Part shown: in pieces, positions 38,516 to 51,559 of the stretch | Numbering within the stretch: position 1 is the first letter of the stretch | How the letters are laid out: each line of letters begins with the position of its first letter | Position numbers and translations under genes: made by a program | Source of the DNA: Acanthacorydalis orientalis | Lineage: Eukaryota; Arthropoda; Insecta; Megaloptera; Corydalidae | NCBI GenBank assembly: GCA_034766995.1 | Contig: CM068321.1 | Coordinates: 12,984,026 to 13,048,025, forward strand | Direction of reading: 5' to 3' | Length of the DNA: 64,000 nt | Notes under the pieces: model-generated | Databases searched by the model: none | What the model was told of the DNA's origin: nothing | Seen by the model: only the letters and a program-made list of their open reading frames with translations

Positions 38516-38834
38516 GTATTGTCGAAATAACTCAAATATTTTGAATTCTATTATTCTTTAAATTATTACTTATTCAAAAAAATTAAACACAACATCTTTA
38601 TTAATAAATTTTAAAATTGTATTGTTTTATACAGGAATGAAGAAAAAAGAAAATCGCAGAAGTTCCTACAATATTTATATTTTTTTTATATTTCGATAAG
38701 ACAATGTTCAGTACAAATATATTTTGTAGATAAAATTATTCATTACTAAACAAATACATTTAATATTTGCATCTACTTGATAGTAATGTTTATTAATTTC
38801 TCCAAATTAATGATATTTTATAAATTCTAATTAC

Positions 38835-38836
<2 letters not shown>

Positions 38837-38889
<53 letters not shown>
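38837..38889. repeat. (AT)n microsatellite
   Basis: A pure AT run. Confidence 0.97.
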
Positions 38890-38893
<4 letters not shown>

Positions 38894-39623
38894 TTTTTCT
38901 GTGCTCTCATTTTTTTATATTTCTTAGTGCAGTAGTAATGGCAATACTTTTTCACATTATATATAAATATTTATATTCGAAACATACTGAAATCTTATAA
39001 ACACTCTTATTTGTAAAAGCACATATATATTTCAAGGAAAAAACATTTTGTTTTATATAACAATTATTTAAAAAGTAATACTTTAACAAAAATACTTTTT
39101 GTACATACAATTAAAATAGAGAATGTAATTAAAAATGAATTAAAAAAAACACTATATAAATATTTATATACGCAGCTATTTAAATAATATTTTATGAATT
39201 TGGAATTCGTATATTTTCTCATATTAAAATTCTACCACCACTATAGTCAATTAAAAAATTATGAATTGTAGTTAAACAAGCTACATGAATAATTTAATTG
39301 AAACTGTTAGTTATACTAAATTTTTAATTCCCAACAAAAATATTATAATGAAAAAATAAATAAAAATCCTAAAATTGGAACATTTGAACTAAAATATCAA
39401 CAATAAACTGTAATGATAATTTATTTATAAAATACTAGCACCTCGGAAGTGTAATTCCATAGCCCTAAAGCACATTAACATGTTTATTTTAAATTTGCCG
39501 ATTAGTGAAAACAACATTTTTCGAAACAACCAAATTACAAAGTACTTAATGAAAAATACTTCCTGTCCAAATTATCGAGTATCCGGATTATTGTACCGCC
39601 ACTATACAACACATTCACACATA

Positions 39624-39626
<3 letters not shown>

Positions 39627-39660
<34 letters not shown>

Positions 39661-39665
39661 GTGTA
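39627..39665. repeat. (AT)n microsatellite
   Basis: An AT run ending in ACGTGTACGTGT. Confidence 0.95.
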
Positions 39666-39931
39666 CGTGTTTGTATAAGTATAAAACATTTATCTACTAA
39701 ATCTCTATCCATTTGTTTAACATCTATTTAAAGAAACTTCAAATAGATCAGAAACCTTAAATTTGACATGACCAGAATTTATATATTTAAACGAACAATA
39801 AATTTTAATTTTATAAGTAATACAATATGTTTTCAAAAAAAAAAATATGATTGCATAGTGTAAAATATTATTTTATTAAAAAAAATAATCTAAATATATA
39901 TGCATACATGAACAGTATTATAGTATATAAA

Positions 39932-39934
39932 TGT

Positions 39935-39975
<41 letters not shown>

Positions 39976-40004
39976 GTATATATATATATGTATATATATA
40001 TATG

Positions 40005-40035
<31 letters not shown>

Positions 40036-40060
40036 GTATATATGTGTATATATATGTACA

Positions 40061-40108
<48 letters not shown>

Positions 40109-40235
40109 CACATATATGTATATATATACACATATATGTATATATATATATACATATATGTAATATATACATATATGTATATATTACATATATGTAATAT
40201 ATACATATATGTAATATATACATATATGTATATAT

Positions 40236-40273
<38 letters not shown>
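39932..40273. repeat. 340-bp alternating purine-pyrimidine tract with palindromic minisatellite
   Basis: AT runs carry a GT or AC about every 14-16 bp. From about 40140 to 40240 a 17-bp unit (TACATATATGTAATATA and its inverse) repeats several times. Nearly all positions alternate purine and pyrimidine. Long frames on both strands are repeat translations, not genes. Confidence 0.97.
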
Positions 40274-40717
40274 ATATTTTTATTAACTTTATTAAGTAGA
40301 CAGACATTTTACAAAACTAATTGCTTTAAAAAAATATATATTTTTTCAATTTAATAATAGTAACTCTGCAGTCACTGAAATTATTATTCTTACAATGAAT
40401 TAACAAGAATATTAAAATATTAGTTTATACACAAATGTACGGTTTTATAAAATAGAACTATATCAATAAATTAATAAATAAATATTTGCAAAAATATTTT
40501 TTTTAACTATTTCACTCTTATTCTTATGTAGTAAATATAAATTTACTAAAATAAAGATATGAAAAAATGTAATTTATAGTTCCATAGAAAATGAATTTGC
40601 ACAGATAATGGCAAATATAAATATGAAAACGTATTAATATTTCCACAGCAAAAAGTTTTTAATGTATAATATTTCATTTTTATATTTTATATGAGAAACC
40701 GTTATACACACAAATAC

Positions 40718-40718
<1 letters not shown>

Positions 40719-40809
<91 letters not shown>

Positions 40810-40823
40810 TATGCACATATAAA

Positions 40824-40883
<60 letters not shown>

Positions 40884-40938
40884 TAGATATATATGTATAT
40901 ATATGTATATATATATATATATATATATAATATGTATG

Positions 40939-40974
<36 letters not shown>

Positions 40975-40983
40975 CATACATAT
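40719..40983. repeat. Compound (CATA)n(AT)n tract
   Basis: About 265 bp of CATA and AT runs with TTATAT, GATAGATA and GTATGTATGTGT interruptions. Confidence 0.96.
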
Positions 40984-42429
40984 TCGATTAAATATATTTA
41001 ATATATTAAGAATTTTATAGTTATTGAAAAACATACCTTTCATTTTATCACATTATACCCGTTCTTTTTTCGGTACAAATAACCATACAGTATAAAAAGT
41101 TCACACACCACATGTATTAACCACGTGGTCGACAATAGCATAATAAAAATAAAATATAAAACTCGAATTGATAGAACACATATCATAATTAAAAATGTAC
41201 ATATTTCGTTGCAAATTTTACTAGATAACTGTCTATTTTCATTTCACAAAACTTGATAAAATAGATATCAATCCATTAGACATTATAATACACTGAATAC
41301 TTTGGTAAATACCTACATTAATAATGTATTATCATAGGTAAGAGCATGCGCATTGTGTAAATAAAATTTTTACCGTTCCTTTGATCAGGCTACATATATT
41401 TTTCATGTGTAAATTGCATAACACAATACTGTTGTACTGTGTGTACACTATCCTTCTTTATATGTAAGGTAAAAAAGGATAGGGGTAAGACTAATATAGT
41501 TCCATTTATTTTTACTTGTTTGACATACATTGAACTGTTATCCTATTGAAATATGGTATTCTTCTAAACATTTATTTACATTTTTTTAACTTTAGAAGTG
41601 TATTTTTTTATAAGTAGAATAAAGAATAACTACTACCAAATTTAAATGAAAATAGTATTGAAAAATATAAGAACTAAAGATTTTTTAATTAAATAATACT
41701 TTTATAATTATCCGGCACTAATATATAAGAATAAAGATATATTATTTGGTAGTACGGAAACGATACTTTATACATAAATAGATTAATTTCAACTTGATTT
41801 AAAGTCATCTCCTTATTTGTGTATTAGAATTGAATGATTTCTCAATGAGTTTTATAATGAATGGATTTTTTATATACTAAATAAATTGAAATACCATAGT
41901 GATAAAAGTATATTATTATCTGTGATATTAATAAAAAAAATCGAAATATTATTGAAAATAATAGAGTATAATTGATATGCAAACTTGTTCAATTTCATCC
42001 TATAGCATTATTGTTTTACCATGAATAGTAATTAAAATTGTGGATGAAACTTTGTTGATATATTTGAAAGTGCTTGTTTTGTTATAGTTGTTCAGCTCAT
42101 GAAGTAATATCGACTGAGTGTTTCAAAACTACTCTTTCTCATTTACAAATATACTCAAGTGCAATCAATATAATCCAAATATGTATCACTTCACCTTTTA
42201 AAATTTTAATGAAAAATACTCTGTCTAAACTCTAACCATTTTGAAAATAAAATTTTGGCTGACGGTTAACCAAACCCAGCCTATAAGGTAACATATCAGT
42301 TATAAAAAAAATATCTTTTTATTTCATATGACATTCTACTACATTTTCAAAAACTGTAAATATTTATGTTACTTTAATCTTAATTCTTATAAATGTTACT
42401 AAATTACTAAAAACCTATTACTATTTGTT

Positions 42430-42430
<1 letters not shown>

Positions 42431-42472
<42 letters not shown>
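42431..42472. repeat. (AT)n microsatellite
   Basis: A pure AT run. Confidence 0.97.
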
Positions 42473-42476
<4 letters not shown>

Positions 42477-42744
42477 AATGTAAACGCAATCATGGTGTAT
42501 TATCGTTGAGATTTTAACGTTCTCTTTTTCTGTAACACTGTCAAGTAATATCACGCTTGAATGAATTACAATAAAAGGGTGAGCCGTTGATGAGATTTTT
42601 TATGTTTGAATACATATAAAATCCATGAATTTTTTATAAGAGAATTCATCTTTTTATTTTAGCAAATTGTAAGTTCAGTTTTTTGACGAATAATTAAGTT
42701 ACTTTATGTAAAGAAATATGGAAGGTTTTATTAATGAATCTCCT

Positions 42745-42747
<3 letters not shown>

Positions 42748-42794
<47 letters not shown>

Positions 42795-42800
42795 AATATA

Positions 42801-42835
<35 letters not shown>
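42748..42835. repeat. Interrupted (AT)n tract
   Basis: AT runs separated by ATTTATAT and ATAATATAATAT slips. Confidence 0.96.
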
Positions 42836-42838
<3 letters not shown>

Positions 42839-43295
42839 GTCAGTATATTTAAACGTAAAATATATTAATTTTCTTATATGTGAAGTCATAGGACAAAACA
42901 ATTTTATAATAATATTTTTTTTATTTTTTAGCTACTATCAAAAGGTTCTCTATATTATGTTCTAACAGATACTTCTATATCTTTATCATCTTCAGACTGC
43001 TAAAGTATAGACATTTTTTTCCGTACCATGTGTATTAATCAGAAATTATTAAACTTTAACTATTGAATATTTATATTAAAAAATGTGATCTGTGGACTAA
43101 ATGTAAAATTCATTGAATATTTTTTTAATAGCTATTTACTTCATCTGTATTTCATAACAAGTAATAAATTAAAAATGTAAATCATCTTTTTAATTATAAA
43201 AACGTGTTATAGTAAATCTTGATAATAGTTGCAAAAAAATAATCTATTTATATTTAAAATATGTTTACTTTACACTCCAATATAATTGTTTATCG

Positions 43296-43505
43296 TTGTT
43301 TTTAGTACAAGTCGACACGTTTTTTTTTTGTAGCACATTTACTAGACATAGTTCGCCATCGGCAAAGGAAGTCAGTATTTTTCATATTACATGGAAACGA
43401 CGTACAAAGTTTACAAAGGAATACTGCGAACTGAATGATGTACGTTATAAACATGAGCAAACTTATATTGAAAAGGACACCTCTTTATCTATATACTACC
43501 TGTAA
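43296..43505 (+). CDS. Unrecognised 69-codon ORF behind good splice-acceptor-like sequence
   Basis: The frame includes HSSPSAKEVSIFHITWKRR and KFTKEYCELNDVRYKHEQTY, which are not low-complexity. Two acceptor-like sites precede it (TTGTTTTTAG at 43296-43305, and a long T run ending GTAG at 43331-43334). The frame ends at TAA just after a possible GTAACT donor. It is on the strand opposite to the receptor exon, so it would be an antisense transcript, a transposon remnant, or chance. No homology recognised. Confidence 0.2.
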   Translation: MFLVQVDTFFFCSTFTRHSSPSAKEVSIFHITWKRRTKFTKEYCELNDVRYKHEQTYIEKDTSLSIYYL

Positions 43506-43933
43506 CTTCTCACATAACTTAGTTGTTTTTTTTTTATTTTAAAACTGATATGTTGAAATTAGGTATTATTCAAATACCTATATACATATATATATATATA
43601 AAAAAAAAATATTCTATTCAAATGTATTTTACTTTTTGTATAACTAATTTTCATTTTCAATGTACGGTCTGAACATAAAATAATTACTAACTTTTTACCT
43701 TCAAAGATACAGTCATGGTAACAGGTACATAAACATGTTTTTTGTTAATTAATTATATAACCAAAAAACATTTTAGTAAATACGATAATTATTATAAAAG
43801 CCTTCTTTACATATGTAGGTTTTTATAAAAAAAATATTGATATCTTTTACACTCTACTACACATTTTCTGAATTAATTTTGACAAATTTAAATACATGCT
43901 GAAGCTATCATATTTTTCATATCTATATAATTG

Positions 43934-43937
<4 letters not shown>

Positions 43938-43978
<41 letters not shown>
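43938..43978. repeat. (AT)n microsatellite
   Basis: An AT run followed by GAATGTGTGTG. Confidence 0.96.
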
Positions 43979-43980
<2 letters not shown>

Positions 43981-44189
43981 TGTGTGTGTACTTGTGTATA
44001 TTTTTATATATATAGGTCTACATATGTAAATCTAATATAAATATATAGATATAAACGTTTGTATGTGGTAAAAGATATTTGAATACAAACCAACTTATCC
44101 CCCTTTCAACTACAAAAAATATGTTTCAACATAAAAAGTGTATCTCTTGTGAAAAATTGTATGTGGAATCCAATATATTTGATACAGTA

Positions 44190-44197
44190 ATATATAT

Positions 44198-44260
<63 letters not shown>
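44190..44260. repeat. (AT)n(GT)n microsatellite
   Basis: An AT run with one ATAATA slip, ending GTGTGTGG. Confidence 0.96.
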
Positions 44261-44263
<3 letters not shown>

Positions 44264-44421
44264 GTTATGAATATATTATTTTTTTTGTAATTCTAAATCG
44301 ATACTTAAAAACTGTTTAGATAGTTAATTTAATTCCTCTTGAATTCAAATTGCTTATTTGTACAATATGTCCTCGTAAAATTATATTTTCATATAAGTTA
44401 GTATATATATATATATACATA

Positions 44422-44443
44422 TAAAAGCTTAAATTACAAAAGG

Positions 44444-44498
<55 letters not shown>

Positions 44499-44520
44499 CC
44501 TTCTGTAATTTAAGCTTTTA
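44422..44520. repeat. 26-bp inverted repeat around an (AT)n core
   Basis: The arms at 44422-44447 and 44495-44520 match except at one position. They contain AAAGCTTAAATTACA and AAGGAACA. The loop is pure (AT)n of about 47 bp, so the whole block is close to a perfect palindrome. Confidence 0.9.
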
Positions 44521-45395
44521 ATGATTTGATTTAGTTTACTTGTAACGAATTTCAGCTATTAATCAATCATGTCTAAGACGAAAACGTCTTGTTTAAATAA
44601 TCAGTTATTAAATTTATCTATTTGTTAACTCTACTATATTAATTACCGAATTAAACAATTTATGAATATTTTTTTAGATTTTAAAATGTTTACCAATAAT
44701 ATTAACTTAAAAATAAATATTCACTAAAATTTTAAATAAGAACTATTTTATTAGAAATAAAAATTAAGTTTTATTAAACTCAAATAATTATGCATGTATA
44801 ATATTAAATTATACACGAGTGTATAATGGCTATGATTGTATATTTACGATAATTATAAAATCGTTTGAAAATGAGTGTACAAAAATATGCAATGGTGGCA
44901 TTGCTATGTTTTCATAACATGTTCATTGATTATTTATCTACATTGCAGCAGTTTCTATAACATTAATTAAATGAGGATGAGATGGGATTGCATTTTAAAC
45001 ATTGTCTTCTATATACTCTGACATTATACAAGTATTGTTCTAGACTATTTAAATGAACAATTTAAAAATGGGTAGATCGGAAGGAGAAGCAACAGACAAT
45101 GGCTTTCTAGATTGAAAAAGGAAAAAAAATTCAAGATTCCAGTTTATGGATCCAAATCAATTTATTTTTTAAGATTCAATTTACTATTTATAAGATGCAG
45201 ATATTCGTGGATATATTATTTCAGAGATACATATGTTAAACGTCTCTTATGTTATTAAAAAAGTATTAATAAAGGATAATTAAAAACATTAGAAACAAAT
45301 ATATTTTATATGAATTTCATAAAACATTAAAACTTATTTTTTTAACTGTGTATGAAATATAATTAAATAATTGATAACGATTTTTTCTAATCTTG

Positions 45396-45453
<58 letters not shown>
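45396..45453. repeat. (AT)n microsatellite
   Basis: An AT run with one ACAT interruption. Confidence 0.96.
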
Positions 45454-45456
<3 letters not shown>

Positions 45457-45860
45457 TTTTTGGATATATATTTTTATTTCTGTAAAAAAATTGTTCATAT
45501 TCTATAAAAATTTCTCTAGCGACAAGCGAATGAAGTCAAAAAAATATAATTGAAATACGAATCTGAAGTTCTGTCAATGATATTTTTTACAGTCAGTCTT
45601 ACAGTGACACTAAGATAACATTTGAAAATACTGATTTAGGAAGTGGAATATACCGGGTAATAACATTATAGCATTTTCTTTTTCAATGAACTTGAAAAAT
45701 TGTATTGAATACAGTGAATAAAACCGTATAATTGAAAACGAAAAACCGAATGAATTAATCGATTAGTACCAAAATGAACAATTTTGTTTTATTTAAATTC
45801 AGCTAGTCGTTCGATGTTTAATTAAAGATCAAATTTTCTTTTCCCAGTGACATTTTTTTA

Positions 45861-45989
45861 AAGATTACACAAGATTAAAAATCTTGCGTAATCTTAATTA
45901 AAAAAGTAAACTTTTAAGAAAAGTTTGATTTTTATATAAATCTTCCCGTATATATGTAAATTTATAAATAAGTTAATATATCTAATATA

Positions 45990-45995
<6 letters not shown>
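45861..45995 (+). repeat. Inverted-repeat arm A of a foldback structure
   Basis: About 135 bp whose reverse complement is largely conserved at 46626-46758. Its outer end forms its own hairpin: AAGATTACACAAGATT (45861-45876), loop AAA, then AATCTTGCGTAATCTT (45880-45895), with one mismatch. Confidence 0.75.
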
Positions 45996-46018
<23 letters not shown>

Positions 46019-46027
<9 letters not shown>

Positions 46028-46118
46028 TATTAAATACATTAACTTATAAATGTACAAATACATAGAAAGATTTGTTAAAAAAATAAACTTCCTTTATAAG
46101 ATTATTTTTAAAATTTAA
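46019..46118 (-). repeat. Truncated, diverged arm of the same inverted repeat
   Basis: TACATTAACTTATAAATG and AGAAAGATTTGTTAAAAAAA align with the inner part of the arm at 46626. It is opposite to arm A, separated from it by a short (AT)n loop, and ends at the TTAA where the piggyBac-like element begins. Confidence 0.55.
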
Positions 46119-46624
46119 CCCTTAACGATTAACAAATTTTTTTTATACTAGTCACCTACAAGAAGACGGAATATAAGCCAAATTTAAAGTAAATATTAAT
46201 AATAATTAAAACAACTAAACCGCTTATGAAACTAGTTTATTTAAATGAAAATATAAAAAAAATATCTGATGTACATCCAACTGTACATTTTTGAAATAAA
46301 AATTAATTTTTATAATTGTACAAAGTATAGTACTTTTCAAAATAATCCTCAAGGTGTAGCGATGGATTCCCTATTAATGTTGAACAATATGTAGATATTT
46401 ATTTACCTTTAATTTTTCTGTCGGAACATACTCAACAATCCTTGTTAGTTCTATAACGAGGAATATGTAACTTTTTTATGAACGCTAATAAGAACTAATT
46501 TTTTAAGGTACATATACAGAAAAGCATGAAATAAACTTCTAAACTTATCCGAAACGAAAATAAATTTATATGTGAACAAAATTCTTTATATGTCTCCGCA
46601 GCTGAGCCTTTCGACCGTTAAGGG
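46119..46624. mobile_element. piggyBac-like non-autonomous element
   Basis: The left terminus is CCCTTAACGATTAAC; the right terminus read inward is CCCTTAACGGTCGAAAGG. Both flanks are TTAA (46115-46118 and 46625-46628), the duplication specific to piggyBac. At 506 bp it is too short for a transposase gene, and I recognised no transposase motif. The right subterminal region (46592-46624) is G+C-richer than its surroundings. The element lies next to the inverted-repeat arms described separately. Confidence 0.8.
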
Positions 46625-46625
46625 T

Positions 46626-46753
46626 TAATTATATATTAGATATATTAACTTATTTATAAATTTATACATATACGGGAAGATTTATATAAAAATTAAACTT
46701 AAAAGTTTATTTTTTTAATAAATATTACGCAAGATTTTTAATCGTGTGTAATC

Positions 46754-46758
<5 letters not shown>
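46626..46758 (-). repeat. Inverted-repeat arm A' of a foldback structure
   Basis: The reverse complement of 45861-45995 with small differences, including a 4-base gap in the AAACTT/AAAAGTTT region. It shares TACGGGAAGATTTATATAAA and the terminal hairpin sequence. It starts immediately after the piggyBac-like element. Confidence 0.75.
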
Positions 46759-46793
<35 letters not shown>

Positions 46794-46984
46794 CTGTTTT
46801 TATGTGTTTTAAATATTTCATTTTATTATTACTAGCGATATCACAAAAGTATGAGAAATATTATTCTACTGTACTTAAAAATAAGATAGGATGCAATTAT
46901 TTTTATCACTTTTGTATATTACTAAGATATTGATACATTACTTATATATATATATATATATATTTATTTATATATATATATATA

Positions 46985-47400
46985 TATATACATTTTCCAA
47001 AATATTTTGTAAACTCTTTAGTAATTATAGATTAGACTAAAAAATAATAAAAATATATCACTAAAATATTTCTATTCCCCTTTAATTTAAATTACTTTAT
47101 AGTATTTAAAACAAATTTAATTTCGGTACTAGTTTTTAGGAATGTATATTTTGGAAATATATATTAATATATTACACAAATTTATTAATTTTAAATTTTA
47201 TATTTTTAAAATGAATTATTAATTGTTGTGACAGATTTATTTTTTATAGAAGTTAAATATTTGTTACTAAGAAAAAATATATATATATATATATATCACT
47301 AAGTAATTATTTATTACTATTTTCATATTATTCAAATAATTTGAAATATATATTTTCTAATTAACTCTGCGTACAGAAAACTTGTTCGTATGTAAGGTAA
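46985..47400 (+). repeat. Duplicated intronic segment, copy 1
   Basis: Aligns in direct orientation with 48810-49140. Shared anchors include TTTCCAAAATATTTTGTAAA / TTTCTAAAATATTTTGGAAA, a TATTCYCCTTTAATTT block and AGGAATGTATATTTTG / AAGAATGTATATTTTG. Each copy is preceded by an (AT)n tract. Probably a dispersed-repeat fragment. Confidence 0.7.
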
Positions 47401-47802
47401 TATTTTTATAAAAATATATTTCATTTATTATACTTATTTCATTCTTCTACTATCTGTTTGTCCATTTATTCGTTGATATTCATCATTTTTAGTAGATGTT
47501 TTATGTTATGTACCTATACATGGCTGATAAAATTGAAAGTAATTAAATAAAAAAAATATTGTAAATATTTTTGTATCTTAATAAGATCATCTTCAATAAA
47601 TTTAGAAATTAAAAGCTACCGGAGACGATCCTTTGACTCCTGGAATCAATAATGAAAGCCTGTTTAGTGAGCTCTCAGTACAATTCTTTCTGTTTCAGCT
47701 TTCTGCATATTATCAATGTTTTATAATTAACTATTAATATTTAATAATCTTTCATGCCATTTAAAGACAATATTTAATACAACTATTGATATTAAAAACA
47801 TA

Positions 47803-47807
<5 letters not shown>

Positions 47808-47842
<35 letters not shown>
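47808..47842. repeat. (AT)n microsatellite
   Basis: A pure AT run. Confidence 0.96.
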
Positions 47843-47845
<3 letters not shown>

Positions 47846-48705
47846 TTTATCTGTAAAATAAATGTTCTAAAACTCCTATTTAACTGTAATATTCAGTATG
47901 TTAATAGTTCAAAGCCAATAGTCCTGTCGTCTCCATATTCAAGATTTACATTAGATATCGTGTCTAGTAATGAACCGTATTATTATATTACAATTAAATG
48001 AACCTTTATAACATAGCTGAATAGTAATGAGAAATGATTAGGTTATCATTTCAATATAGAGTTTAGAGCAACAGTTCTATTTATTCATGTACGAGCTTGC
48101 TTTTTTACAATCTCTTATTTTATTTATTGTTTTTCTAAATATGCTATAAAATTTCAAATAGTTTAAAATTTCTTATTTCAATTATACGCTTATTTTATTT
48201 TTTTAATTCAGATTAAATAATCTAGTTAACATTATTAGAAAACATACTAATCATTTAATAGGTTTATTGAAAGGAAATATTTTAAATAACTTTTTGAAAA
48301 CAGGAAGGAACGACTTGAAATATGATATGGTATATTTATTTTAATTCCTCTTCATAGTACACTGATTAAAACATTATTCTGTTCAAAATCAAATATTTCA
48401 TTTTTTAATTAATTTATAAAATCAATAGTCAAAAAATTAGAAAATACAAAATTCTTTTTAAATTTATAAACTGATATGCTACTTTAATAAACTGCTCTCT
48501 ACGGATTGACGGTCCAATTTCTTTCAGTGTGAAAATAAAGTGATTAAATATAAATACTACAAAATTGTTCTTATAAATCAATTCGAGTAAAACTTGGCAT
48601 AATTATTTACTAAAATACTTAATACATTCGTAAATTAACGTCGACTGTCGCTTGTGTTTCGCTAAGGAATTACATCAATTAACGTAGTCTTTCTATAATA
48701 TTGTA

Positions 48706-48707
<2 letters not shown>

Positions 48708-48755
<48 letters not shown>
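48708..48755. repeat. (AT)n microsatellite
   Basis: A pure AT run just upstream of duplicated segment copy 2. Confidence 0.97.
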
Positions 48756-48758
<3 letters not shown>

Positions 48759-48809
48759 TAAGAAAATAACACCCAATCCAAAATCGAAAATATATACAGA
48801 AAGTTTATA

Positions 48810-49140
48810 ATTTTCTAAAATATTTTGGAAACTTTTTAATTATTATAAAGTAAATTACAAAAACTATCAAAAACACATTACTAAAATATCTCTATTCTCC
48901 TTTAATTTTAAATAGTTCTCAGTATTTGAAACAATTAGTTTCTTTACTAGTCTTCAAGAATGTATATTTTGTAAATCTATATTAACATATTACTCTTATA
49001 TTAATGTTTATTACTGATTTATGATTATTATGATTATTTGAAAATAGAACATTAAATGTTTATTTATTTATATTTAATTATGCACATTTTTTAATATAGC
49101 CCTGTGAAGTTCTTTGTAAGTCTGTTCATATATTCAAAAA
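48810..49140 (+). repeat. Duplicated intronic segment, copy 2
   Basis: The direct-orientation partner of 46985-47400, about 1.8 kb away. The downstream end carries GAAGTTCTTTGTAAGTCTGT then TCATATATTCAAAA, a kind of sequence often seen near transposon ends in invertebrates. Confidence 0.7.
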
Positions 49141-49542
49141 ATTTTCTATATTCTCAAAACTATGGACAATTGTTAAAAAAATGAATTTGGTGATAGACTG
49201 AAACTGGTTACGATAAATAATAAAAAATATTTTAAATCAAAAAAAATATGATATGATATCTTACTAAAGTATCTGATGGACTTAATCTATGTTATACTAA
49301 CTAATGTTTATATAAAATATTTATAAAAGCATTAGTAAATTATAATAAAATAACATTTTTATTTGAAATTCTAGTGATAATTTAATTGACACTCATTTTC
49401 CTTTTTTATTTTTATCTATTTCATGTATAGTCTTTTATTTCGTATAATGAAAATGGTTTTTAAATATATTTTTTATAAAGTTCTTAAAATGATTAAATCT
49501 TTTAATTCCTGCTCGATTTCATAGATCATTATTTTACTTGAC

Positions 49543-49545
<3 letters not shown>

Positions 49546-49593
<48 letters not shown>
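49546..49593. repeat. (AT)n microsatellite
   Basis: A pure AT run. Confidence 0.97.
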
Positions 49594-49594
<1 letters not shown>

Positions 49595-49818
49595 CTAGAA
49601 TAAAATTTATATTATTTTAATAGTTAATATTCTGATTTCTGAAGCTATTTTTTTATTGAAGTATAACTCAATGAATATTAATATTTTTTGTTTAGTCAAT
49701 TGTAACCAGATGTTTAAAAATATACAAATTTGGTATATAGTGATAATCTGTTATAAGTTTTGAATTTAACTAATTTATTCATATATGAATTCAGGTATAT
49801 AACGTACAAGAGTTTACT

Positions 49819-49822
<4 letters not shown>

Positions 49823-49910
<88 letters not shown>
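49823..49910. repeat. Longest uninterrupted (AT)n tract
   Basis: About 87 bp of AT without interruption. Confidence 0.97.
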
Positions 49911-49913
<3 letters not shown>

Positions 49914-50070
49914 GACTACATAAATATTTAGTACATATTTTCATATAAATGAAACATTAAATAAGTACTTAGATTGTTAAAATATTTCACAGATAGATCC
50001 ACAAGTGTAAATTTAGTTTTTTTCTTTATCCCTTTATTTTAACAGTTTTGTTTTCTACCGATCGAAGTCA

Positions 50071-50082
50071 TACATACATACA

Positions 50083-50128
<46 letters not shown>

Positions 50129-50167
50129 CACATATATACATATATACATACATATATATGTATATAC

Positions 50168-50198
<31 letters not shown>

Positions 50199-50262
50199 TA
50201 CATACATATATATGTATATACATATAAATATATATATATATATATATACATATATACATAAA
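50071..50262. repeat. (CATA)10 plus a two-copy AT-rich duplication
   Basis: CATA repeats at 50071-50110. Then a block of about 66 bp containing TACATACATATATATGTATA and CATATAAATATA occurs twice. Confidence 0.94.
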
Positions 50263-51040
50263 TACAAATGAATTATCACCCGAGTACAGTCGACAAATAG
50301 TGATTTAAGGAGTAAAAAAGAAACGAAAGGAAGATGAAGGGAAGAATTTCTGATACTTGTTATTATTTTTTTTATTTATATATTGACTGTATTTAAATCA
50401 TACGCACTTATTGAGAATTCTTTTATTTACTGGTTTTGATTGCTAATATCACCTTATTGTTTATATATATATATACAATTAGTATTCCTAAATCCTCCTT
50501 ACATCTCAGATCTCTTATCATTTAACTTTGACTTATTCTTAGCATTAAATTCTGTTTTAGAAAAAAAACTTTTCAACAATAATTAACTTAAGTTTGCTCT
50601 AAAAGGTTGGTCAGAGGAACAAACACAAAATTTCTTTATTAACCGAAAAAGGAAATATATTAAACGAAGGAAAAATGCACTGGTAATGGGGAAAATTATA
50701 CTGAATATGCACCGTTTGAAAATATATATTTTAAGCTTTCTGTTTTTTTTATTTCATCATAATATCTTAGATCAGAATATCTAGCGTTCAAAATATTATG
50801 ATCTCTGCAAAAGATTTGAGTCTAACTTCATAATTTTTCTTTTGCAATATCCTGTAATTTATCTTTTTCTAACATAACAAACTTAAAATGTTCTTTCTTA
50901 CTTAAAGAAAATTTTCTGTTACATTATTTAAAATTGCTCTATATCCATAATCACTAACTACATTAACGTATTTATTTTACATTAAATTTAATGTTACCGT
51001 ATTTTCATTATTTAACTATTTTCAATGACTATTTATAATA

Positions 51041-51149
<109 letters not shown>

Positions 51150-51559
51150 TATTTATTCGTTATAATTTATTTGCATTTTTCTTTTTGACATGACATAAGT
51201 TTAATCTAAATTTTCTAACTTAAAATCATCAAACTAATATCAGTTCTCTAAGAAATGTTGAACTGAAATAAATTTTAGAATAGCAATAAAATTTTTTTGT
51301 ACTCTCTAATTTCACAATAGTAGGAATATTTCGAAAAATTAAATTGAAAATCAAGTGTTTCTCGAAAAATAATGTGTTCGGAATTACTAATTTGAAATAA
51401 TAAGTGTATTTGAATAGCATTAAACCTATTGAAATTATGAATATAATGCTTTTATATCTGTGATCTCATTGATGCTTTTCATCCGTTTGAAGCATCCGTC
51501 TATTTTACACTATTAGCTTTAGTAAGTATTCTATATTCAGATAGACATTAGAGTCCCTC

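Larger units (their letters stand above)
40984..43295. other. Intronic sequence without recognised gene
   Basis: A+T-rich sequence with AT tracts at 42431 and 42748. No gene signal. Confidence 0.6.

Noticed and set aside
39851..40354. 167-codon plus-strand ORF and overlapping frames on both strands
   Set aside because: Almost all of it is repeat-encoded Ile/Tyr/Met/Cys; frames are open on both strands at once, as expected of an AT/GT repeat.
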